The notes below the pieces were generated by a model. The model searched no databases. It saw only the letters and a list, made by a program, of their open reading frames with translations, and was not told the origin of the DNA. The translations under genes and the position numbers were made by a program. Positions 38,947-49,101 of a DNA stretch of 64,000 bases are shown here, piece after piece; position 1 is the first letter of the stretch; each line of letters starts with the position of its first letter. This stretch comes from Epithemia pelagica (lineage: Eukaryota > Bacillariophyta > Bacillariophyceae > Surirellales > Surirellaceae), in contig OX337231.1 of the NCBI GenBank assembly GCA_946965045.2, positions 3,962,360-4,026,359 of the forward strand, given 5' to 3'.

Positions 38947-41409
38947 TCATGTCAGGTTTGACGACCTTAAAAGAAGAAGGAGGAACTCGCAAAAGTTGAC
39001 CTGGTTGCAAAACACCATGAATGGGCGGACACAAGTGCCTTCGTTGTCGAACGCCGTCCTGAAGGCAGTGATTAAATTGTGCACGGCAGCCCATACGTTG
39101 GTCGTGTAAGTTATGGGATGTATATGCACAGGCTTTAAGAATGATGTCCCGGACACATGTTGGCGGTCGGTGGGGGAAAGGCTACAAACCTCGGTGTAGA
39201 ACTTGACATCTTCCAGAGATATTCCGTCTTGTAGCATGACAACAAATTGAGCAGCCTTGACGAGATGAACAAAGCGTTCATAAATCCCTGTCAACATTTG
39301 AGTACAGGTGGTGCTGATGAAATGACGCCTGGTGAAACCAGCTTCGTCAAAGAGGACAACATCGTAGTCCCGAGCGTAACCCACCTTCCAAAGAGAATTT
39401 ACGGAGATGACCAACATTTTCGGAGCAGCGTCGATTTCGTCTTTTGTCAAGTTGGTGTAGCATTCCACGCCAAGACGTGTAGCCAGTTGTTTTGCCAGCA
39501 TTACACGGAAGGCCACCAAACAGACAGACTTGTTCTCACGGACACATCGGTTCACAAGCCGCGCGAGCTGGTATGTTTTCCCCGATCCCATGGGTGCATG
39601 TACAACGCAAAACTTACGTTGCATCTTCTCTCGCCATCGAATGTTTGGCATGAATGCCTTTGCATCATCGCTCTCGTCGATTTCGGCGTCTTCAAAAGGA
39701 AAGAGGGGTTCCTTTGCCGGTGTCGTGACGCAAGCGAAGGTCCTGGCACATCCAAAGCAGTGGAAGCCGCCATTAAAAACCCGTGCACTGGGCGTGCGTT
39801 CTTCGATGCCGTTATGCATATGATGAAAACAATCACCGCTACGGAAAAGCCTAAAAGGCTTGTATGTTCCATCTTCATCACGGAAAACCTCATCCGGAGA
39901 AACGGGCTCATGGGGATCGAAGTCTTCAATATTGCGCATAGCGTTTGCGCGTTCGGCATGGGTCAATAGCCGTCGTTGTGTTTTTGTTTTTCTTTTCTCC
40001 TCATAGCGTTCAACATTGCTGTCACCTCGTACGACGCGGTCTACCATATGACTAATGTCACCAGACGTAGAAGGGACTCTGCTATCAGCGTACCACCGAC
40101 GAGGCTTTGGGTACGATGGGGAGGGTTTCCAACCAGCAATACCATAGGACTCAGTGGCAACGGTTTCGGGAACAGGAGCTCCAATAAGATGTTCCCTCCA
40201 ATACACTAAACCATGGTCGTCCCCTCCGAAGCAATCCGAAAAGCGCCGACTCGCCACCAAACATGGTCGACCTGGAGACCATGGAGCTAACGCGGCAATA
40301 TCACTAGCCACCGCCTTGGACGCCCCCGGCGCACGCAAGAGATGGTTGGATGTGTAGACAGCCTCGTCGAATGGCGTGTCGTTGTGGCCCTTGAAAACCC
40401 ATGTTCCATCATTCTCTACCTCAAGGCACTCGAAGAGCATTAGGGCCTTCAAACGGAACCTCCCTTCCGCAGTGGCCAAGCTTGCTTGCGAGGAATGATT
40501 GAAAAGCCATTTCGTGTTGTCGACTGAAAATTTGCGAGCAATTTCGTAAACCAACAGAGGTAATGTAATGACGGATGAATCACAAAAAATGGACTTGGCC
40601 ACAACATGGAATGAAAACTTTTTGCTTCGGCAACCTGTAAGAACCTTCAAATCCAGTGTATCGTCAGGGACGTCGGGTAACACGCGTTTGAGATATCGCT
40701 TTATATGTTCCAACAACACAGCGATCCCGGCCTGACAGGTCTCCTCCGTGAACCTTTCGCGTATAACGCTACGATACGCTCCACCGATTGCTTCCAACGT
40801 CGATTCTGTCGCTTCAATACCCAATGCTCTAACGTGGTCACGCAAGATATCTTTTTCCGGGATATGACCAAATTCACCAACCTTTACTTCTATATCGAAG
40901 AAAACACGGCAGGGAATGTCCGATCGAACCACCTCGTCCAACCAGACGCTTTTATCCCAGTTGTGGGCAAACTGGAAGAAACGTCGCAATGGAGCAACTA
41001 GATACTCCTTCTGGAACGTCATCCGTGAATTCACATCGTCGCCCTTAGGCTTATCGCGGGCAAATATCATATCCTCGGAGCTGCATATCTCCAAGGCCTG
41101 CTTCAAACGTGAGTAGATGCGAATGTTGCGCCGTTGCAGTTCAAGGCGTCCTTGAAAATATTCGTTGGTCAGTGTCTCCAATTGAGACGTATATTGATCA
41201 TGAGCGTTCCTTTCGTTTTGATCATGAGCGTTCCTTTCGTTTTGCTCTTGTTGTTGTTCTCTTTCGTCCCTTTGTTGCTCTTGTTGTTGTTCTCTAACTC
41301 TATCCACGTCCCATTGTTGGCGATATTCTTCTAAATCACTATCATAGCCACTTTCATAGTCACTGTCGTCTTCGGGTCCATACTCCTCGAATATATGCTC
41401 AAAGTCCAT
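38947..41409 (-). CDS. Primase-helicase (AEP primase, UL52-type Zn motif, SF2 helicase), C-terminally cut
   Basis: An 820-codon frame from ATG 41409. After a Gln/Glu-rich N-terminus, residues 168-175 read RVFFDIEV (Asp172, Glu174) and 261-270 RSKKFSFHVV (His268), the metal-binding and S-x-H motifs of archaeo-eukaryotic primases. CFHHMHNG (527-534) and FHCFGC (549-554) form a CxxH...CxxC zinc motif like that of UL52-type primases. Then come Walker A APMGSGKT (605-612) and a DEAG box VVLFDEAG (684-691), as in UL9-type origin-binding helicases. The frame reaches RPFMVFCNQVNFCEFLLLLL (motif IV region) and ends six residues after crossing into the direct repeat. Helicase motifs V and VI are therefore missing. 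Such fusions occur in large DNA viruses and virus-like mobile elements and would start DNA synthesis. It diverges from the Ulp1-RING gene across 278 bp. Confidence 0.75.
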   Translation of the reverse strand: MDFEHIFEEYGPEDDSDYESGYDSDLEEYRQQWDVDRVREQQQEQQRDEREQQQEQNERNAHDQNERNAHDQYTSQLETLTNEYFQGRLELQRRNIRIYSRLKQALEICSSEDMIFARDKPKGDDVNSRMTFQKEYLVAPLRRFFQFAHNWDKSVWLDEVVRSDIPCRVFFDIEVKVGEFGHIPEKDILRDHVRALGIEATESTLEAIGGAYRSVIRERFTEETCQAGIAVLLEHIKRYLKRVLPDVPDDTLDLKVLTGCRSKKFSFHVVAKSIFCDSSVITLPLLVYEIARKFSVDNTKWLFNHSSQASLATAEGRFRLKALMLFECLEVENDGTWVFKGHNDTPFDEAVYTSNHLLRAPGASKAVASDIAALAPWSPGRPCLVASRRFSDCFGGDDHGLVYWREHLIGAPVPETVATESYGIAGWKPSPSYPKPRRWYADSRVPSTSGDISHMVDRVVRGDSNVERYEEKRKTKTQRRLLTHAERANAMRNIEDFDPHEPVSPDEVFRDEDGTYKPFRLFRSGDCFHHMHNGIEERTPSARVFNGGFHCFGCARTFACVTTPAKEPLFPFEDAEIDESDDAKAFMPNIRWREKMQRKFCVVHAPMGSGKTYQLARLVNRCVRENKSVCLVAFRVMLAKQLATRLGVECYTNLTKDEIDAAPKMLVISVNSLWKVGYARDYDVVLFDEAGFTRRHFISTTCTQMLTGIYERFVHLVKAAQFVVMLQDGISLEDVKFYTEVCSLSPTDRQHVSGTSFLKPVHIHPITYTTNVWAAVHNLITAFRTAFDNEGTCVRPFMVFCNQVNFCEFLLLLLRSSNLT

Positions 41410-41687
41410 GGTGATTGACTAAAGAAAAACTGTTGAATTGTGGATTATGAGAACAAGAGAAGAGAAATCGGCATGAAGAAATGGCGGGAAATTTTGCTCT
41501 AAGTCAATAGGATAGAGACCCTCTATGCTAGCGACCACCTATCATAGTGACTCTCTACCATGCCACCCCCTATCATAGGACCCCTCTATCATACCTCCCC
41601 CGGATGGTAGCCACCCCCTCTGGAAGAAATCTTTCTATCACAACAAAACGTCAACCAACCGCCACCACAACCAAAGCAACCCTTGCC
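41410..41687. promoter_or_regulatory. Divergent promoter region with CTATCATA repeats
   Basis: The only spacer between the minus-strand primase-helicase and the plus-strand Ulp1-RING gene. It contains three spaced copies of ctatcata (about 41539, 41569 and 41587) within pyrimidine-rich context. Shared regulation of the two genes is inferred from the arrangement. Confidence 0.45.
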
Positions 41688-43316
41688 ATGCCTACCTTAA
41701 AGTATCTCGACGTGATACAGCACTACTTTGCCGCATATGTGTTGATTAAGCCGGACAAAGAGTTAGTTACGCACGTTGAGTTTCCTGTGGAACGTTTGGC
41801 CATGCTGATGCAAAAAGGCTACGAGTGGCAAGCCGTTGATATCGTGGCGTTCCTAAATCTTCAAAAGGCCTATCTTGACGATCTACAAAATGAGCGAAAC
41901 TCCTCTTCTCTCCTTCTTCTCCCTCATATATTCATGGACGATGGCATGAAGGACAAAAGGGGCAAGAGCCTTGAATTACAGAGGATTTTGGATGCTTCAG
42001 GCTTCGACAAGACAAGGCACAAGTACCTTACGTTTTTTGTTTACAAGAAGGATGCGGTAATTGATAGGCCAACGGGAAAACACCCTCCTGAGCGACCATC
42101 GGCTGGGGGACATTGGTTTACTGTTTGGGTGTGCTTGGCATCCGACAACATACGTATCCGTATGACGGAGTCGAGGACATGTGTGAAAGCTTCTTATTTC
42201 GAGAACTTGGCAGCTACAACGTTGGTAACCCTTGGTTGTAATTCCTCCATCACGGTGAAAAAGTGCTCCGTGCATCAATTTGAAGACATGTCTTCGAAAC
42301 AAAAGGACCCGTCTGAGGTTCCATTCCTACACGAACGCGTCAAGGTCAATAACGGAGACACCAATGCCTGTGGTCCCGTGGCGTGTGTGGCCCTACACCA
42401 CAACGTGAATCGGTCCTTGAGCATTGCGGAAGACGCCAAAAGAGAGACTCGGTTTCGATTGAAAGCCTGTCAAGTTCTCGCCCTTCATTTGTCTCACGCC
42501 TATTTTGGGAAGAAGATTAAAATCGTTAATGACGACGAAGCCGCAAGCATCAATCCCGACCAGCTATCGAATATGATTGAGCGGATGGAAGGCATCGAAG
42601 CTATGGCCATGTCCCTGCCCAAGGTACCGGAAAAGGTGCTTATTGAAATGTTGCAGACACCAGTGGCAAGCTGCTGGATCTGCAAAAAAAAATTTGGAAA
42701 GGAGGGGATTTTGGCAATGACTTGTTGCCATCGTCGCTGTCACGAGGCTTGCTTGACGAGCGCCATGTCCTCCGGGCGTCCACGCCGCGGTACACGGGGT
42801 GCTCCACCCTGTCCCTGCTGCAAGAAGCAATGTGAAAAGATTGTCACCCTAGGTGAGAATTATAATGTTGAAGGAATTTGGTCTCATGGGTCCACAAAAC
42901 CGTCTCTGAAAACGGTAACGTTCGCTCCGAGTTCGGCCGAAAAGGAGGCTACATTGGGTTTGCAACAGTTGGCAACTCAGATGGTCGAGAACCCATCAGA
43001 CACCAACAACAAGGAAGTGGAAATTCCGGTGGATAACGATGTTGTGCCAAGCCAGGTTGGTGATAACACTTTGTTGGTCGATACTGATGAGGACGAAGAA
43101 GACGTAGAAACGAAAGCCGCCGATCGTCATTTCACTTTGACGACCAATCGTGAGCTCGAGCGACGCAATCAACAACGTGCCGTGGTGGATAATCGGCGAC
43201 CAAGTCTCATCGACCATGGCCCACCCACTCTTCCCCAAGGAGTTTTGGTATTGCCCAGGAAAACACCCACCGGAAGGTTGCCTGACGTTGGTCTCGTAGA
43301 AACATTCGAAGTATGA
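41688..43316 (+). CDS. Ulp1-like cysteine protease fused to a RING-like domain
   Basis: From the ATG at 41688 (MPTLKYLDVIQHYFAAYVL) the frame runs 542 codons. An upstream in-frame ATG at 41604 exists, but the sequence between looks like promoter. The protease part has GGHWFTVWVC with His142, a following acid in IRIRMTESRT, and NNGDTNACGPVACVALHH with Cys228 as nucleophile, the C48/Ulp1 layout. A linker follows, then CWICKKKFGKEGIL, TCCHRRCHEACLTS and PPCPCCKKQC, a RING-like zinc pattern. The tail is acidic. Ulp1-type proteases remove SUMO or process viral proteins, and RING domains often act as ubiquitin or SUMO ligases. Both in one chain suggests modifier cleavage and ligation in one protein. 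The last about 35 codons overlap the opposite-strand transposase. Confidence 0.7.
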   Translation: MPTLKYLDVIQHYFAAYVLIKPDKELVTHVEFPVERLAMLMQKGYEWQAVDIVAFLNLQKAYLDDLQNERNSSSLLLLPHIFMDDGMKDKRGKSLELQRILDASGFDKTRHKYLTFFVYKKDAVIDRPTGKHPPERPSAGGHWFTVWVCLASDNIRIRMTESRTCVKASYFENLAATTLVTLGCNSSITVKKCSVHQFEDMSSKQKDPSEVPFLHERVKVNNGDTNACGPVACVALHHNVNRSLSIAEDAKRETRFRLKACQVLALHLSHAYFGKKIKIVNDDEAASINPDQLSNMIERMEGIEAMAMSLPKVPEKVLIEMLQTPVASCWICKKKFGKEGILAMTCCHRRCHEACLTSAMSSGRPRRGTRGAPPCPCCKKQCEKIVTLGENYNVEGIWSHGSTKPSLKTVTFAPSSAEKEATLGLQQLATQMVENPSDTNNKEVEIPVDNDVVPSQVGDNTLLVDTDEDEEDVETKAADRHFTLTTNRELERRNQQRAVVDNRRPSLIDHGPPTLPQGVLVLPRKTPTGRLPDVGLVETFEV

Positions 43317-44613
43317 TAATATACTTGCCAAAACCAGTACGGATAGAAGCGGTGAGGAGAGGTCTTGACTCCTTGTTGGTACCCTCTGTGACGTCAACTT
43401 TGAGGACATGGGGCAACAGGCGGAACATGCGTTTCTCTTTATTTGATATCCACGCACATGCTATGAAAAAGTTTTGGTCTTCTTGTAGGGAAAGTGCTTC
43501 CATGTCTGCTGAGTACTCATGAACGACTTCTTTGCAAAAATCAGATAAATCAGTAACGTTCCTCGTACCATCCTCCATTTGATTTTCACTGAATACAAGA
43601 CCGGCCTCTTTCTCTACTTGTGCGTGCAATAATTTTTGTGGTCGTGCCCCCCATATACAGAAACTTATTCCAGGAGTTGATCGAAGCCAATCAACAACAG
43701 CTCCTGCTCTGATTTCGATCCCATCATAATGGTACTTGGAGTTTGATTCAAGAGAATGAAAAGCGTATCGTATCTGTTGTGGGGTAAGTGTCATATTGTG
43801 ATTCGCATGGAAGAAGTTTCTTCCAGCAGCAGGTCGTGTATTAGCTTTACCAAGCTCTGCTGCTCTTTTCTTCTGCTCAATTGTTAACATACGCAATTTA
43901 ATGGGGATGTCTTGCGGTGAACGTTTCATGTGGTTACAATGTTTCGTGGTCCCTGCATTTCTTTTCACATAAAATCCATGCAGGTCCACAAAGACATTGA
44001 ATCGGAAAGAACACGTATCTTTGTTGCAAAGTGGTCGATTGGTGACACACTTTCGTGGACCTCGTTTGCCATCTAATCCCCTACTGTTACCTCTATGGTC
44101 GTTGTGGAGAGAGGTATTCCGATGTTGCATATCTTCAGTCGAGGTACAACGTTTGCGTTTTTGATGATAACGACGGTATCGATCACACAGAAAGGTGCGC
44201 GAGGCAAAGGGAGCTTGACTGTCTTTTGGGAATGTTTTGCGTTTGGACAATGACGCATTGTGAGTATTTCCATTGGACGTCAGGGAAAATCCGGCATCCA
44301 CAGATGATTGATACAGATCAGTTCTCAACAAAGTAAAAGATTCCGATTCATCGAGAGATGCAGCTGGGTTTTGACATGGAGGATACTTTGTTCGACAGAA
44401 GTATGCATATTCCCCTGGGATGTGATCTGCTTCGGGAAGCCATCCAATGAATGCACATATATCAACATCGACGACACTCGTGTTGAATGCGCAATCATCT
44501 CCAACATGCATTGGAAAGGTCATTGAAGAAAACCATTCAAGTTCCAATGAATTGAAATACAGATCAAGCTGGCCTTGAAGTTGGTCATGCAGGGAAGGGT
44601 CGAAATTAGACAT
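43207..44613 (-). pseudogene. MULE transposase, N-terminal half (copy 2)
   Basis: Identical in protein sequence to the fragment at 36335-37741, including the CNKDTC...HCNH zinc motif and the DVTEGTN first catalytic acid. It is equally truncated, because it runs into the 3' end of the Ulp1-RING gene on the other strand. This proves that the truncation preceded the 3.26-kb duplication. Confidence 0.8.
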
Positions 44614-44833
44614 GGTGGAGCGAAGTAAAGGTGGAAAAGAAGGAAGCTTGACAGATTTCCAGCAATTTGCTTCGATAGAGAGAGCGGATGAGCATTGGTC
44701 CTAAACAAGAAACCAAATCCGAGGAAGCTGGACGCAAGCCGAGCTTGATGTAACGGTGTTGGAAATTAGAGATACTTAGAGCTACCTGGAGCAGTGGCGG
44801 GCGACATTGAAACAAGGATAGGGTTGGGGATTT

Positions 44834-44875
44834 GTCTGGCCGTCTCACCTATTTGGAGGGGATTTAATGGCGAAT
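44834..44875. repeat. Right terminal inverted repeat (copy 2)
   Basis: An exact copy of 37962-38003 inside the second direct repeat. No matching left-end copy is present to its left except the distant one at 32397-32438. Confidence 0.85.
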
Positions 44876-45837
44876 TAGTTTCTATAAGTAACTTATGGCG
44901 CCAGAGGAACCGGGAGGACACACCACACACCACACACCCACATTTACCGCGGAATCGCGCTAACTCTATTATTCATGCATAATACCTATAAGCTTGCGTC
45001 ATCAATCTCAACTCTCACCAATCACCACCAACAATATTGGCACACATCTGGCACCCACTCATTCTTCTACATCTTCATTGATTCGGATATTTTGACATGA
45101 TGGCCGCCATTCGTAGAGAGATTCCAATGACGGAGAAGAATCCGATGTTCCATCCGAACTACTGGACTATGGACTATTGGCCAAGCAAAACGAGCAGTTG
45201 GTGAATCCTGCTACCACCACCTAAAAGGTTTCTTTTGTGTCCGGCACAGTCAGTGACACTGAGCCCTCCAATGATCCTGCTACGGCGACAGGTCCAGCCT
45301 CCCAATGGAGAACGCATCCAACGGCTCCTCCTTCTCCTTGCCCTTTTTCGCCAATGTCACATTGGATTGGACACGACGCAAGCTTTGGCTAAAGCACAAC
45401 GATCCAGTGTCCGAATTCCACCGCTTCAGCAGCTAGAATATCATTCAGAGCGACAAGCACCACCCCCACCACCACAAGGAGCCAGTGCATCTTCCACCTC
45501 CAACCGAGATCCTCCGATCCTTCCAGCCTTTCAACCAGATTCCCCGTCCCTTTATTCAACAGCAACAGCTGATTCGGGTTTCAACGCACCTCCACCAGCA
45601 CGGCGGTCTCCTTCCGCATTGTCGAATCGAGAGGTGCTCCAGTTTCGCACGAGGAGCAGGGCCCACAAGGACTTGAACCATCCAAATTGGGAAATGCCGC
45701 TACATTACGATGCAGCAATACTACTTGGCCACGGCCACCCTTGTGTCCTGTGGGCTGTCTTCTCCAGCAACCAATTCTTCTGCCACTACCTTTACAGCAA
45801 CAAGTGTCAAGGCCCTCGTCATGTCAGGTTTGACGAC

Positions 45838-46200
45838 GACAAGTTTTGGATTTTTGGTTAAGTGCTGCTTGGTTGGTGCTGTACGCACATGACCACCACC
45901 AAGTGGGTCAGAATTCGACCCAACAGACAAATACGAGCCCATTGAGGCGAATACAATCGACCAAAGTAGTCTCGCTGCTGCTGGAACTACGATCCATTCG
46001 TTGTTGTTGTCAGCCTCAGTCACATCCTTCTATTCTGGCCACGATCGAAACGTCCATCTTTCGTTCCTCCTGCTCCTTTTACTCGAGAACAACGGCAACG
46101 ACCCAACCCGAGTTGGCATCGTGAAACCTCCTTTGATTGATTGATTGATCGACCAAACAAACAAACAAACAAACGACGACAAGTGCACGAAAGAACGAAA
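45838..46200. other. Spacer right of the direct repeat
   Basis: No gene is supported. It contains a short caaacaaacaaacaaac microsatellite at about 46157-46175, immediately before the P450 relic. Confidence 0.4.
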
Positions 46201-46768
46201 CTATACCAATCTGATGAGGAGTCCAACGTCCAGAAACCCTACCATCTCCAAGACCCATGCTGTTCAGAATTCCAAGGTGGTCGGTTGGGCTGGCTACGAT
46301 CCCGACAAGGGTGCCATGGGCCTCTACCCCACAACAGTATCGACCGATTTGGCCTCTTTGTCCTTTGGTGGTGGTCAACGCAAGTGTGTCGGCGATCAAT
46401 TCACCATGATGGAAGCCACCGTCATCAGAATGTCCATGATTCTCAAACGCTTGGACTTTTTCTTTGCCATTGCACCGGAAGATGTCGGAATGAAAACGGT
46501 AGCCACAATTCACACCGTGAATGGACTCCTCATGAATGTGCTGCCAGCTGCGGCATCCAATTCCACCCAGGCAACAGCAGCAGCAGCGACGGAGGATGCC
46601 AATCCATCAACGACTGGTTGGTGGGAACTGCAACATTTGAAACGAGGATTCAGTGTCAGTGGACGAGACTTTGAAGATTTGACATCCCCAGGTGGTGGTG
46701 TTCCTCCCCGAAATGACGACGACAAGAAGGAGGATTCGACAGCGTCGGCGTGTCCAGCACACTTGTAA
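46201..46768 (+). pseudogene. C-terminal fragment of a CYP97-like cytochrome P450
   Basis: The plus frame contains VVGWAGYDPDKGAMGLYPTT, then LSFGGGQRKCVGDQFTMMEA, the haem-ligand loop with its conserved Cys, then MSMILKRLDFFFA. The sequence FGGG-RKCVGDQF-MMEAT is characteristic of CYP97 carotenoid hydroxylases. The C-terminal extension (LKRGFSVSGRDFEDLTSPG) is also in frame. The N-terminal about 450 residues, including the I-helix and ExxR motif, are absent, so this is a relic. CYP97 enzymes hydroxylate carotenoid rings in plastids. Confidence 0.8.
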
Positions 46769-46889
46769 CACCGTGGCTGGCTGGTTGGCTAGCCACCCAC
46801 TACCCGTCACGACACCGACGGGTCCACCTGTACAGTACCACGTTTTCGACCACCATTAGACCACCAAGTTTCACTCGCGCACACCGGCT

Positions 46890-48008
46890 ACCGGCACAGC
46901 GCGAGCGGCAGGGATATATCCTTTGCCCTACAACAACAACAACAACAGCAGCATCATGACCAACTGAGTCACGACGAAGGAGATTGGTTGCCTCATTTAG
47001 CCGACTCTGTATTGAAAGACCGTTTGGGTCTGCAAGACATTGCTCAAGTGACGGCCTTTTTGTTGCACAAATCCGATCATTGGTTGGCCATTCGGCAAGT
47101 GGCTGGACGCTTTTTTATTTTCAACTCCACCTTGGAAAGACCGGTTCCTATTTCTCATTTTGAATTAGGGACGCAAGTGTCGCAAGCCGCACAATCTGGA
47201 GCGACGGGTGAATATATTGTGTTTTGTGTGGCCGCTCCCTCGCAGTGGTTGCCCCCGCCACACATTGGAGACTATCCTCCTCCCACACCGTCGTCGTCTT
47301 CTATAGGAGGAGGTACGTGGCACAACATGGCAGATTTGCTCAAGGCGGCTCCACAGTTGCACAAAGATTTTTGCTCAAGGCGGCTCCACAGTTGCACAAC
47401 AATGCGCTACAGGCCTTTTCGTCGCAACACCAACTCGTGCAATCCTCCAGCAATCCGAATACTGCTACGACATCGAACAAACCTCAAGTCAATCCTTGAA
47501 CCAAAGTCACGGGCACAGGGCGTCGTCTGGACGGCAAGTCCACAGTGCCATCCTCCTCCTCCTCCTCCTCCTCCTCCATGAATATGGCCATTGAAGGATT
47601 GACTGAAGAAGAGCAACTGCAATTAGCAATGCAATTGTCTTCGCAACCACCAGAACCGGTCCAAACGAGTAGCAGCCAAACCGAACTTGTCAATGTGTTC
47701 CGGAGGAACCACTGATCGGAGCTCCAGACACTTGTCGAATTCAGTTCCGCTTCATGGGCCAGACCAGCAGCCAAAAGTCACCCGTTCTCGTCCGTCGTTT
47801 TCCCAACAGTGCACTAGTCCAAGTCTTGTATCTGCTCTGTCATGAGCACTATCTGGATGGTCGCAACGATGGTATGGACGTGGAATTGCGAGCGGCAGCC
47901 TCCTTTCCACCCCGAAATTTGGATTCCTTGAGGAACCAAACCTTGCATGAAGCAAGCTTGATACAAGGAGAAACGATTCAGGTACGCATAATCTCAAAAG
48001 GATCCTAG
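46890..48008 (+). pseudogene. Ataxin-3-like relic: Josephin end, UIM and UBX
   Basis: Three frames together resemble an ataxin-3 family deubiquitinase. The Josephin C-terminal part is HKSDHWLAIRQVAGRFFIFN with its catalytic His region, followed by FELGTQVSQAAQSGATGEY. Then comes a ubiquitin-interacting motif, LTEEEQLQLAMQLSSQ (about 47595-47650), and finally a UBX-like domain CRIQFRFMGQ, VLVRRFPNSALVQVLYLLCH, AAASFPPRNL, TLHEASLIQGETIQVRII. The catalytic Cys region upstream is missing. A 33-bp duplication with two extra Ts (47332-47399) shifts the frame, a TGA follows at about 47497, and a two-base insertion near 47694 separates UIM from UBX. It is therefore a pseudogene. Confidence 0.78.
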
Positions 48009-48484
48009 AACAGATCAGCAAGGGACAGATGAGCTAAGAGACTTAGGACAGGATAGGTGTTGTGGTCGATCGATTGCTGACGGCAACAACTGTTTGACCC
48101 GCCAACAAACTCTGCAATCTATTCTTCTTCTTCTTCTTGGTCGTTGTCGTCACAGACAGTGGTCCAGCAGAGGAACCGAAGAATGTGGTGCTTTGTTGGT
48201 GTTGTTGCTGTTGTTGTTTGAGTAGCAGTAGCAGCTATTAGTTTTTCGGTTGTACACTGCGTTCCATACAGAACACGACCTGACACGGGGGTGCTTTCGT
48301 GTTTTCCAAAGAGTACCAGACTTGATGAAAGAGTACGATGGTGGAGGGAGACATTCGAACCGACCTTCTGTGTGTCCAAAGAGTAGCCAAACCTTCAAGT
48401 ACTTAGGAAATCCTCCACCTATGCCCCAGTCGTGGTCAACGGACCCAACGGCGCGCGGCGCACCGCCAGAGACGCCGGCTGTTC
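48009..48484. other. Spacer, no gene recognised
   Basis: Short frames only. A (ctt)n stretch lies at about 48121-48140. The right edge coincides with the start of the block that recurs at 60485. Confidence 0.4.
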
Positions 48485-49101
48485 CTTCGTTGTTGCGGCC
48501 CATCCTCACGATATCGATAGATGTGTGATGTTCATGGTCGATCCATACACACCTCGTCGTATCTTAAAGCATCGACGCCTCTGCCCTGTAAAACACAAGT
48601 GCTGGTTGGCCTGGAATCCATCATTTCATAGATTCAGTTGACCGAATATTCCAAACGTATACATCCTCCACACTCGACATGCCATTGTACGGTCAAGACT
48701 CTGCTTCGTTTCGCCATGTCCTCTTCTTCTGTTTTGGATCACTTTGATCTGTCGATTGTTTCTTTCGCACCAGCTCTGGCGGATCCAAACTATGAGTATG
48801 TACGTGAGGTTTTAAAAAAAGAGGCCGAGTTTGTGGGAACTCCAACAATCCCCCGATCCAACGACCACCCATGTGTCCCTCCCCGACAGATTGTATTGCC
48901 AGGCATTGCATGCATCAACGGTTGGCACCATTGCGCAACGCGAACGCATTCGAACAAAATGGTGAGACAAAGTTCCAACTCGGAAAAAGACGGATCATTG
49001 GATTCGTTGGATGATGATTGACTTGAAGCAAAAGTATTGGTGGTCTTCGTGTCGGCAGTTTCTTGCTCCTTCTCTGCAAAAGAATGCGCTGCTACCCGAT
49101 C
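48485..49101. repeat. Block shared with 60485-61121 at both EngB loci
   Basis: About 620 bp starting at gttgcggcccatcctcacga match 60490-61121 with small indels. In both places it directly precedes the EngB codons for AQLKRIAKLLLETTND. At the right-hand locus it interrupts the gene between two 74-bp copies of that coding segment. It contains no convincing gene, so I treat it as inserted or duplicated DNA. Confidence 0.8.

Larger units (their letters stand above)
35705..38965. repeat. 3.26-kb direct repeat, copy 1 (copy 2: 42577-45837)
   Basis: 3,261 bp are repeated at an offset of exactly 6,872. I noticed only two or three differences (for example catgtcact versus catttcact, and cacacgacacac versus cacaccacacac). 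The repeat includes the RING fragment, the MULE transposase half, the right terminal inverted repeat and about 960 bp beyond it. At its right edge (38965) it cuts the end of the primase-helicase frame; at its left edge (35705) it cuts the Ulp1-RING gene. Confidence 0.95.
42577..45837. repeat. 3.26-kb direct repeat, copy 2
   Basis: Matches 35705-38965 at offset 6,872. Here the left edge lies inside the intact Ulp1-RING gene, so this copy is in the more native context on that side. The right edge joins the P450-containing region. Confidence 0.95.

Noticed and set aside
38363-39109. Plus-strand 248-codon Pro/Ser-rich frame
   Set aside because: It crosses the direct-repeat edge into sequence antisense to the primase-helicase, and copy 2 ends differently, so it is not a conserved gene.
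35705-45837. Direct repeats as LTRs of a retrotransposon
   Set aside because: No reverse transcriptase, gag or integrase lies between them, no TG...CA ends or primer-binding site are seen, and the repeats contain a DNA-transposon end and transposase.
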